A DNA stretch of 64,000 nucleotides from Bdellovibrionales bacterium (GTDB taxonomy: Bacteria > Bdellovibrionota > UBA1018 > CAIMNF01), in NCBI GenBank assembly GCA_947502835.1, contig CANNBJ010000002.1, positions 1-64,000 of the forward strand, in the 5' to 3' direction. The translations under genes and the position numbers were made by a program. Under the pieces are notes generated by a model. That model ran no database searches and was not told where the DNA came from. It saw only the letters and a program-made list of their open reading frames with translations. Within the stretch, counting starts at the first letter, position 1, and every line of letters starts with the position of its first letter. Shown one piece after another: positions 33,656 through 41,021 of the stretch.

Positions 33656-34330
33656 ATGAGCCATTATGGTTCCGAGGCGTTTCCCACAACGAATTCCACC
33701 GCTCCCTTTGATGCCATCATTCTTGATCTGGGTGGCGTACTTCTGAACCTCGATCTGAGTCGATGCTTTGAACGCTTCCGCCGTCACGTTCCCGACATCG
33801 ATCCCGCAACATTTGTGGGAAGAGAACATCAGCTCGGGTTTTTTTCTGAGTTCGAGGTCGGAAAGATCGAAGCAGAGGAACTCCTGTGGAAGTTCAATGA
33901 ACACCACGGTTCAGCCCTGAACATGGGCCTTTTCACGGAATGCTGGAATTCGATGGTTCTTGATTTTCCTTCCGGAAGAATCGATCGCCTCCGATTGCTT
34001 GGAAAGAAAAAACGCCTTTTTCTGCTTTCGAACATCAATGAGATCCACGAAAGGACGCTTCATGAGCGCTATGATGCCCATAGCCCTGAGCCCTTTTCCC
34101 GACTCTTTGAACGCATGTATCTTTCCCATCGCCTTGGAATGAGGAAGCCCGACCGCGCTGTGTTTCAGCATTTGATCGATGAGAATGGACTTGAGCCCGA
34201 GAGAACCCTCTTCATTGATGATTCAAAACAACACATTCTGGGCGCGGCAGAGACCGGAATCAGGGCCGTTCACCTGACCGAACCCCATACGCTTGAAACC
34301 CTGCTCGATTCGCTTGGATTCGAAGTCTGA
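33656..34330 (+). CDS. HAD-superfamily hydrolase (YihX-like)
   Basis: A 224-residue protein. Motif I is DAIILDLGGVL (nucleophile Asp; the second Asp is replaced by Gly, as in the YihX/haloacid dehalogenase-like subgroup), motif II FLLSNINEIH, motif III Lys in GMRKPDRAVF and motif IV TLFIDDSKQHILGAAETG. The cap is a short helical insert. Such enzymes dephosphorylate small phosphate esters such as glucose 1-phosphate. It follows wecB by 27 bases on the same strand, so probably the same transcript. Its last 61 bases overlap the end of the convergent 987-residue gene. Confidence 0.88.
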   Translation: MSHYGSEAFPTTNSTAPFDAIILDLGGVLLNLDLSRCFERFRRHVPDIDPATFVGREHQLGFFSEFEVGKIEAEELLWKFNEHHGSALNMGLFTECWNSMVLDFPSGRIDRLRLLGKKKRLFLLSNINEIHERTLHERYDAHSPEPFSRLFERMYLSHRLGMRKPDRAVFQHLIDENGLEPERTLFIDDSKQHILGAAETGIRAVHLTEPHTLETLLDSLGFEV

Positions 34331-37233
34331 AGCTCACTCTGCATACAGTCCCGTCGAGGGAACCATCTGCAATCCCCAATGCTCCCGAACTCATATCCAA
34401 GCGATTTCAAGCCACGGATCAAGGCATCAAGGGTTTTGAGACCTCCCCGCGCCTCGAAGCTTCCAGGAACCTCTCGATAGTAAACACTGTTTTGGTCCAG
34501 CAGGATCGGATGCCAAAAGAAACTCGCCATCGCACCCCGAATCACTCTGAGCTTTCGTGCTCGCCTGAGCAAGTCATCGGGGGTGCTGACCTGTCTCCAT
34601 GTATCCGCTCGATAGAACGGAAAATCGACCATCCCAAGGGACTCCGGAATGATGGATTGCCCATAACTGTCCTCAAAAATGGGATAAGGAAAAATCTGGC
34701 TCCCGAGGCTCGTATAATCTGCCTGAACCTCAAGCTCACTCGCTTTTCGAATGCGATCCCTTCGGCAGGCGGAATCGGAACAATGAAAAAACCATTCTTT
34801 GCTTCCAAGAGGAGTGGGCCTCACAATCTCCGACTTGAAATACAAACCCCGATGATAGTTCCACTCGAACATGCGCCCAAAGAGTACGAAATCAAGCGCA
34901 CTCCCCGCATAATGTGGCACCTCCCAGGCAATCGGTTTCACCCTAAGGCGATCAAAGACGGCCTCAGCACTTTCGATTCTTGAGATCACCCAGGCTGCCC
35001 GATCCCTGGGGTGCGGACGATCCTCGGGCCATGACCAGAACTCATAATCGGAACCGGTATCCCCGCTGAACCCGCTGATCAGGTCTCCGGCCTGGTGGGC
35101 CACGCCGTGCATGACAAAGTTCGCGCCCCGTGCTTTTGCATAATCAAGAACTCCCTTAAACCCCGGCACTCGATCAATCGGCAGGTAAACCGGAGACACC
35201 CTGCCTCTCATCGGATCCTGAAAGAGGTTGCTATAGAACGGAATCAGGGCCATTGAAAAGGGAATGTTCCGGTCAGAGAGGTAATCCACAACACTGACCA
35301 GGTTTCTCGAATCAATGCTTGGATTGATGTCCTCGAGTCGAACCAACGCAAGGGGCGGACGTGCCGGAGCGGGCTCCCGAAGAATGTCATACATCACATC
35401 ACAAAAAATCAAGGACCGATCCTCGTAGTGATTGAACGAAAACGGAAGATCGGCCACATAGTAGAGTTCACTCGTTGATCCGAGCTCCTGCCTGACAATG
35501 TAGGGTGTGAGTTCACGGGTTTTTGAGTGTTCCGAGTGGGAGAGCACATCCACACGATCCGGCACTTCAAGCTGGATCGCCCCAAGCTCAGGACTTGCGG
35601 CAAAGACCTGATTCGCCGGATCAAACCGTGCAGGTTTCTCGAAGACCTCCCCTTTGTAATGAAAATACCGGAAGAATCCGGGATCCGGGTTCGCAGGGGT
35701 CGGTGGTGCATCGGCTTGGATGAACCTTGGAACCTGAAACGCAAGAGGCGGGAGACCGTGGCGCGATGAGCTCTGTTTGTAATGATCCGAGAACCGATCG
35801 AACTTGTAGTTGAACCAGACCACGGTTCTCGCCTTGAGAAAGTCCTCGAGCTCCACCAAAAATCCATCCGGAATCGGTGAATTGAAGTTGCTGGCTAGGT
35901 AAAAGACCACATCGCAGTCCTTTAAATCTCCCGGAAGATAGCCCTGGAGGGTTCTTCTTTCCTTGGCCCATTTTGGAAAGGCTCCCACCAAATTGTCGAT
36001 CATTCGCGCGTGAACCGCACCAATCGAATCCCGTGAATCCACCTCGTCAAAATAAATACACGCATGCCTTTTCCCCGGAGCATCCTCGAAAAACCGGAAA
36101 GAGGATTTCCTTGGACTTGAGAAACTCTCCGACTGGTGCACATTGAGCTTTAGAAAATCACGAAGTTCCTGCTCCGCTCCAGGATTCGGAAGAAGAAAGC
36201 GAGGATCGCCCTCCCCCAGAGTCGGTTCATCAAGCGTGGTCGAGGTCATGAGTTCCACTGTGTCCGGACCGGGTTCCATGGTACGGATGGTCTCAAGGAA
36301 TATCTTTAGCGCCGCTCTTTGAGGCTCGTACAATGCCTTAGCACCTTTCGGACAGACAACCTCTCCATGAGAGGTCAAAAACGCGGAACACGCCGGAATG
36401 AAACCATTTGCGATCGTGATCGAGCGTCCAGGTAGAATTCTCTGAATCCGCCCCATTCCATCCCGGATCATTTGCTGGAGGCTCGATGCATCGGGCGTGA
36501 GAGTCCTTGAGTCCATCCAGAGAGAAGTATCGATGGAGAATCGTACTTTCTTGATTGCGCTCCATGCACTCATGAACCCGGTGGGATCGCTCTTTTCTGC
36601 ATCTTCAAGAATTCTCAAGGCCTCCTCACTTGAGACTTCAAGAGAGAACCTTGTCGAAGGACTTGCCCTTGATTGGAGCCATTCCAGCATCAAACCCCAG
36701 CGACCATGATGCTGTCGCCGAAACAAATCGGTGAGTCCAGCCCCAATGACAAACTCCTCAATCGACCGTGTGGGCAAGATCGAGGCGTACGACTCAAGCG
36801 CTGCCAAATACCCACTGAATTCCCGATCCGTGCCACCAATCCCGCTTGTCAAGGCCATTGGCGTCCCAAGTCCAGGATCGGAATACACAAGAGGTTTGAG
36901 CACAGGATCCGCGTCAGCGTGGAAGATCCTTGAAATTATGATTTCGAGATCGTCTTTTGAGGATCGAAGGGGAGGCAGGTAAAACACTCCTCCTGCATCA
37001 GAACTGTACCCCATTCGGGTCTGAAGGGAAATTCGCTCAAACCCTATGGAGCCGAGTTTCATCTTCATCTTCGCGGCAGCATCTCCCCCATAGCTGTTTC
37101 GGCCAGGGGAGCTGAAGAATTCTCGGACTCCAGCCTCAAGGCGAAGGGCCTTCGCCTCTTGACCTATGGACGAGACCCCAAGGTGCAGAAGCTGAAGAAT
37201 CACGATCATCGAGATTTGTTTTTTCGAGTACAT
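34270..37233 (-). CDS. Exported multidomain protein with DUF2334 deacetylase-like domain
   Basis: A 987-residue protein with a signal peptide (residues 1-24). Residues about 30-340 look like a TIM-barrel hydrolase: GFERISLQTRMGY, ILEIIISRIF-type text, VLKPLVYSD (113-117) and FVIGAGLTDLFR, in an order like GH113; the expected IG-x-E acid is Ala here (163-167). Residues about 390-480 form a Rossmann-like unit (ACIYFDEVD, NLVGAFP, DVVFYLASNF, VVWFNYKF). Residues about 625-915 match DUF2334, a NodB-like fold: LVRLEDINP (Asp 635), MHGVAHQ (His 709, His 713) and SFFWHP (His 908). The size and hydrolase-plus-deacetylase order recall PelA. Last gene of a four-gene operon. Likely periplasmic glycan processing. 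Confidence 0.8.
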   Translation of the reverse strand: MYSKKQISMIVILQLLHLGVSSIGQEAKALRLEAGVREFFSSPGRNSYGGDAAAKMKMKLGSIGFERISLQTRMGYSSDAGGVFYLPPLRSSKDDLEIIISRIFHADADPVLKPLVYSDPGLGTPMALTSGIGGTDREFSGYLAALESYASILPTRSIEEFVIGAGLTDLFRRQHHGRWGLMLEWLQSRASPSTRFSLEVSSEEALRILEDAEKSDPTGFMSAWSAIKKVRFSIDTSLWMDSRTLTPDASSLQQMIRDGMGRIQRILPGRSITIANGFIPACSAFLTSHGEVVCPKGAKALYEPQRAALKIFLETIRTMEPGPDTVELMTSTTLDEPTLGEGDPRFLLPNPGAEQELRDFLKLNVHQSESFSSPRKSSFRFFEDAPGKRHACIYFDEVDSRDSIGAVHARMIDNLVGAFPKWAKERRTLQGYLPGDLKDCDVVFYLASNFNSPIPDGFLVELEDFLKARTVVWFNYKFDRFSDHYKQSSSRHGLPPLAFQVPRFIQADAPPTPANPDPGFFRYFHYKGEVFEKPARFDPANQVFAASPELGAIQLEVPDRVDVLSHSEHSKTRELTPYIVRQELGSTSELYYVADLPFSFNHYEDRSLIFCDVMYDILREPAPARPPLALVRLEDINPSIDSRNLVSVVDYLSDRNIPFSMALIPFYSNLFQDPMRGRVSPVYLPIDRVPGFKGVLDYAKARGANFVMHGVAHQAGDLISGFSGDTGSDYEFWSWPEDRPHPRDRAAWVISRIESAEAVFDRLRVKPIAWEVPHYAGSALDFVLFGRMFEWNYHRGLYFKSEIVRPTPLGSKEWFFHCSDSACRRDRIRKASELEVQADYTSLGSQIFPYPIFEDSYGQSIIPESLGMVDFPFYRADTWRQVSTPDDLLRRARKLRVIRGAMASFFWHPILLDQNSVYYREVPGSFEARGGLKTLDALIRGLKSLGYEFGSIGDCRWFPRRDCMQSELQTSNPSESSRVSSVWGSVR

Positions 37234-37242
37234 GGTGAATCC

Positions 37243-38289
37243 TCAAAAATTTGTTGGAAGAAACTGGATTTCTGAACTACCCGAGACCTCAGAAAGACGT
37301 GCAGGACAGGTGTTCATGGGACGTGCGCCAATGCTCGCCGGATCGGGCCGTGCAGGATCAAGCGGATGAACCGGGACTGCGTGGTATGCGAACCCCCACC
37401 ATTGCAGGGGATAGGCCCCCGAAAACAGCTTCCGGTTCCCGCATGCATCCACTGTTGTCGCATCATAGTGGGTAACATAGCGTGTTTTTTGAGTATGAAT
37501 CTGAACTGCATCCCCCGGCGAGAGCTGGTAGCCAGTGCTCACCTCGACCGTTTCAGAGGTTTGACGTGAGACCATCGAAAAATAATTCCGGTTCAATGAA
37601 AACAGACTACCCAAGGTGGCGCCATATACCGGCACCAAGGACAGCGGGGAGATGAAGAACCCCCACGAGAGCCCGCTTGAAGACCCGAAAAGTCGATCAA
37701 TGCCCTGCTTGATCGTAAGGTTGCTGATATTGGTACTGCCGTTCGTAAGCACTCCGATCATCGATTCAACCGCAGGATAACGTTCAAAACAGTTTTGATC
37801 TTGCACCTTGGGATCACTGCTGGGACTCAAGATCACATTTCGCGATACCGTGAAAAGCACTTCGCTGTGTGCGGACTCCCCGGTTTCCCGATCCCTTGCG
37901 ATCAGCATCACCCCTTGCTGTAAATAGGGTACATCATCCCGAAGTTCGGGAATTCGGATTCCAACGCTTCTTCCAGGGCGAATGCTCTCCTCAAACTGAG
38001 CTTCGACACCATAGTCACGGTAGCCTGAGTTGAATCGCCAATGGATGGAGAAGGAGTACTTCCCGCTTCCCCCCGTGGCCGATGGAAGAATCCAAACAGT
38101 ATTGTTCGAAAGCGTCCCCTTGAAAGAAGAACACGACTGGTAACCCGATTCAGATGAGTCAATGGCATTGACCTTCGAGTGTGTCACTCCTTCGACTGCG
38201 AGATTTGCCTTGAATGCAGCCATGGCCGGGAAGCCTAAGATTTGGATGAAAAACAGAAATGGAATGAAAGCGAGACGTGGGAACGACAT
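37243..38289 (-). CDS. Exported protein, paralogue b of a pair
   Basis: A 348-residue protein with a signal peptide (MSFPRLAFIPFLFFIQILGFPAMA). The mature part is beta-rich: ATGGSGKYSFSIHWRF, PYLQQGVMLIARDRETG, VSRNVILSPSSDPK, QNCFERYP, IDRLFGSSSGLSWG, YVTHYDATTVDACGN and a TCPAR tail. Shared with the next gene upstream: an F-x-W-R-x-type strand after a GxG loop, ILSPS, a Cys followed by an N-rich VQ/VLTN stretch, GIDR, then TCPA near the C terminus. The Cys pairs suggest disulfides. Family unknown. 13 bases after its paralogue and 9 before the DUF2334 gene. Confidence 0.72.
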   Translation of the reverse strand: MSFPRLAFIPFLFFIQILGFPAMAAFKANLAVEGVTHSKVNAIDSSESGYQSCSSFKGTLSNNTVWILPSATGGSGKYSFSIHWRFNSGYRDYGVEAQFEESIRPGRSVGIRIPELRDDVPYLQQGVMLIARDRETGESAHSEVLFTVSRNVILSPSSDPKVQDQNCFERYPAVESMIGVLTNGSTNISNLTIKQGIDRLFGSSSGLSWGFFISPLSLVPVYGATLGSLFSLNRNYFSMVSRQTSETVEVSTGYQLSPGDAVQIHTQKTRYVTHYDATTVDACGNRKLFSGAYPLQWWGFAYHAVPVHPLDPARPDPASIGARPMNTCPARLSEVSGSSEIQFLPTNF

Positions 38290-38302
38290 TTCGGGGACTC
38301 CT

Positions 38303-39289
38303 TTAGTTGGCTGCTGGACGGTAATGGAATTCAGAAAATGCGGGGAAATCGATGATGGTTGGGGCGGAATCGGCAGGGCAGGTGGACAGAGAAGGAAACC
38401 TCGAATTTAAATAGCTTTTGATCTGTTCCGGGTTGCCAGACACGCTCTTTGGAATCGTGAAGAAATCAACCACCTTTCGACCAACGTCCAGAACCCCTTG
38501 TGACCTCCGAACAAAGGCGCCGCAGGCCCCCCTTGCGTTTGGATCCCACTGATATCGTGAGGCGAGAAAGCGTGTGAAATGGATACGCTCGGCAAAGACT
38601 CCTCCTTGACCGGTCACAAGCTCCCACTCCCTTTCAATTTCGAGAAGGGAATGAAAGTATCGATCAATCCCCATACCAGAGTAAAACAGGGGTGAATACT
38701 CACGACCCCCGCCTGTCTCGGAACTGCCTCTGAACTTACGTTTAATTTCCATGGGCGAAGGCCCATCATTGAAGACGTACACGGATTGAACCAATGCATT
38801 GGTAAAGTAATGACAAACGGGAGTGCTCTCCTTCACAAAATACTCAAAGTCTGAAGGACTAAGCAAAATGTGGGTGCTTGCCTGAACAAACTGCCTCTCG
38901 GTGCGGGCCTCTACACTCACCTCAAGCATTCTGCTTTGGGGGTTTTTATTGAGCATTTCCCGGAGGCTTCTTGGCTTTGGCAGTGCAAATCGGAATACGT
39001 TCGGGTTCTGGGTATCCCCCATCACAATCAAGGCCCGGCTCTCCAGGGTGTCCCCATCGGGAGCTCCCGCAATTCGCCAGCGAAAATTGAATTGAACATC
39101 AGCTCCCTCAGGGATCCCAGTCAGTCTCAATGCAAGATCGTTTCCATTCGGATTCGTGAACGCCACATCCTCTCCCGTGCATCGGTCACGAAATCCAATC
39201 TCCAACGCAGGTCTGATGGGTGCGGCCCTAGGCGAGGTTGTGAAAAGAACAGAAACGATGCAAAAAAGGAATCTGAGATTTCTACCCAT
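38303..39289 (-). CDS. Exported protein, paralogue a of a pair
   Basis: A 328-residue protein from the ATG at 39289 (MGRNLRFLFCIVSVLFTTSPRAAP), chosen because AGGAAGG lies eight bases upstream; a TTG at 39310 is weaker. The mature part has DVQFNFRWRIAG, PQSRMLEVSVEART, STHILLSPSDFEYF, STPVCHYFTNALVQSVYVFND, GIDRYFHSLLEIER, GACGAFVRRSQG and a TCPADSAP tail. Distant paralogue of the downstream gene. Periplasmic by signal peptide. Role unknown, but the operon suggests binding or transport of a polysaccharide. Confidence 0.72.
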   Translation of the reverse strand: MGRNLRFLFCIVSVLFTTSPRAAPIRPALEIGFRDRCTGEDVAFTNPNGNDLALRLTGIPEGADVQFNFRWRIAGAPDGDTLESRALIVMGDTQNPNVFRFALPKPRSLREMLNKNPQSRMLEVSVEARTERQFVQASTHILLSPSDFEYFVKESTPVCHYFTNALVQSVYVFNDGPSPMEIKRKFRGSSETGGGREYSPLFYSGMGIDRYFHSLLEIEREWELVTGQGGVFAERIHFTRFLASRYQWDPNARGACGAFVRRSQGVLDVGRKVVDFFTIPKSVSGNPEQIKSYLNSRFPSLSTCPADSAPTIIDFPAFSEFHYRPAAN

Positions 39290-39306
39290 TTCGGATGCCT
39301 TCCTAT

Positions 39307-40635
39307 TCAAGCCGCTCCGAGATCCGGAAAACGGTGATCCGTTTTGTCCCAGACGATCTCACGGCGGGATTTTGTGCGTGGTGCGGAGAAATACTGAAAG
39401 ATGGCTTTGAATCCTGCCATGGTGTTAATCAGGTTCGAAAGAAGGACCCTCGGAAAACTCATGAGTCCATGCCTCCACCCATAAAGTTGGGTGCAGAATC
39501 TTGCTCGCTGGATGAGCCTGATTAGAAAAAGAGCGAGATTCACTTTCAATAAAACCGCAGAAGCCCCAAGAGATGAGGGGTTCAGAATTCCAAGCGGCAA
39601 TAAACCCCAGGCCACGGCAAGGGTCGGATTAGACCAAAGAGACTTCCGATCCCGAAACAGACCGTACCAAAGCGGGATATTTCTGAGCGAAAGCCCTCCC
39701 CTGGACAAGGTCCCAAATGCTTTCCACCGCGCGGTGGTCTGAAGAGCAATGCCCGTTGACCAACGGGTCTTTTGGCGCACTGACCTTTTGAACTCATGGG
39801 GGAAATATTCCCTCGTTGCCACAACCTCTCCCTTTTCATCCCGAATCAAGAGGAACTCCTGCTTGCCCCCAAGACGCGCGATTCGAAGCGAGATTTCATA
39901 GTCTTCGGTCAGATTCCCCTCATCGAAAACATAGCCGTAGCGTTCCTTGATTTTCTTTAGGATCTCTCTTGAGAAAAAAGTCCCGACTCCTGCACTTGGA
40001 ATCGGCATCCCAAGGACTTTGCGTACAGGTATTTCACGGAGGTGGATTTCGGCGAATTCATCAAGGTAGGTTCCTGATACCCATTCCGTTACCGGCACCG
40101 GTAGCGAGAAGATGGGGAACTGGATAAAGTCGTGATCCTTTCCTGAAGCACTCACCGCAGTGAAGGCATCCGGGTGGATCACATCTTCTGCATCATGAAT
40201 CGCAAGAAAATCAGGACAAAAGCCGCTTCCTTCGATCTTTCGATAAATATGGTTCAGACAGTGTGCTTTCGAGGTGGGACCGCCACGGTCCGTAACCACC
40301 ACTTCCACCTTTTCCGGGTACTTCGTTCGAAGATCGACTGCAATTCGAAGGGTATCGGGATCATTGGGATACACCCCGATGAACCATTTGTAGTTCTGAT
40401 ACCGAATCCTTCGAAGGTTGGTCTTTACCATGGCCTCAAGGACGCTTGATTCCTGCCAGGCAGGGATCATGATCGCAAGGCGCTTCTCTGGAAATCTACG
40501 CAAAATTTTCCATCGCTCGGAACTGATTTTCAAGGGACGCAGGCGCTTCCCCCAGTGAACAATGTCCATGAAAAGATCGTCAAACGCCCCAAGGAGGAAC
40601 AAAGCACCAAGAATGATGTAGCTGATTTCGAGCAA
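39307..40635 (-). CDS. NfrB-like membrane glycosyltransferase (processive GT2)
   Basis: A 442-residue protein. An N-terminal membrane helix (ISYIILGALFLLGAF) is followed by a GT2 core: RLAIMIPAWQESSVLEAMVK, WFIGVYPNDPDTLRIA, VVVTDRGGPTSKAHCLNHI, HDAEDVIHPDAF (Asp 148, Asp 151), TEDYEISLRIA (243-249) and RQKTRW (287-292, the QxxRW signature of processive synthases). About three more helices follow. It resembles NfrB, the E. coli phage N4 receptor glycan synthase. It is shorter (about 745 residues in E. coli) and lacks the C-terminal c-di-GMP-binding MshEN part. First gene of the operon ending at 34270. Confidence 0.88.
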   Translation of the reverse strand: MLEISYIILGALFLLGAFDDLFMDIVHWGKRLRPLKISSERWKILRRFPEKRLAIMIPAWQESSVLEAMVKTNLRRIRYQNYKWFIGVYPNDPDTLRIAVDLRTKYPEKVEVVVTDRGGPTSKAHCLNHIYRKIEGSGFCPDFLAIHDAEDVIHPDAFTAVSASGKDHDFIQFPIFSLPVPVTEWVSGTYLDEFAEIHLREIPVRKVLGMPIPSAGVGTFFSREILKKIKERYGYVFDEGNLTEDYEISLRIARLGGKQEFLLIRDEKGEVVATREYFPHEFKRSVRQKTRWSTGIALQTTARWKAFGTLSRGGLSLRNIPLWYGLFRDRKSLWSNPTLAVAWGLLPLGILNPSSLGASAVLLKVNLALFLIRLIQRARFCTQLYGWRHGLMSFPRVLLSNLINTMAGFKAIFQYFSAPRTKSRREIVWDKTDHRFPDLGAA

Positions 40636-40800
40636 GATTCCCCCCGGAAACTCATTTCAAGATTGGGAGCTCCAAGGGATGAGGTCGGAAGTATAGGGAT
40701 AGGATTGGGATTGAATACCCCCGGTACCTCAACCCTTGAAGCTTTGGTTACCCGTCGCGAACAAGAGCAAGGTTTAGGCCAATGAGATTCATTGGAATAG

Positions 40801-40975
40801 CTCGCTTTGAATGTCTATTCGACTGAAACGAAAAATCCTCTTTCTGATCAAGGGGACATACTCCTCGAACCTCGTGTTCTTTTCGCTTACGCCATCCATG
40901 GCTCGCTCAAAAAGTCGCATGTCCCCTTGATCAGAAAGGGGAGATAGGTCCCATCTCGGAGACATTCAAAGCGAG
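40801..40975. repeat. Long structured hairpin, copy B
   Basis: Outer stem 40801-40816/40960-40975 (16 bp, perfect). Internal loop of 19 and 17 bases. Inner stem 40836-40859/40919-40942 (24 bp, one G-U). A 55-base apical domain (40862-40916) holds GAAC/GTTC (40867-40870/40876-40879) and GCCAT/ATGGC (40891-40895/40898-40902), then TCGCTCAAAAAGTC. It has the same strand and plan as copy A, with replaced but still complementary stems. It fills most of the 386-base gap between the NfrB-like gene and copA; nothing else was seen in that gap. Confidence 0.87.
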
Positions 40976-41021
40976 AACTCCAGGGAATCCGAAAGTGCGG
41001 CGTGCGGGACCTTCCGTCCCT

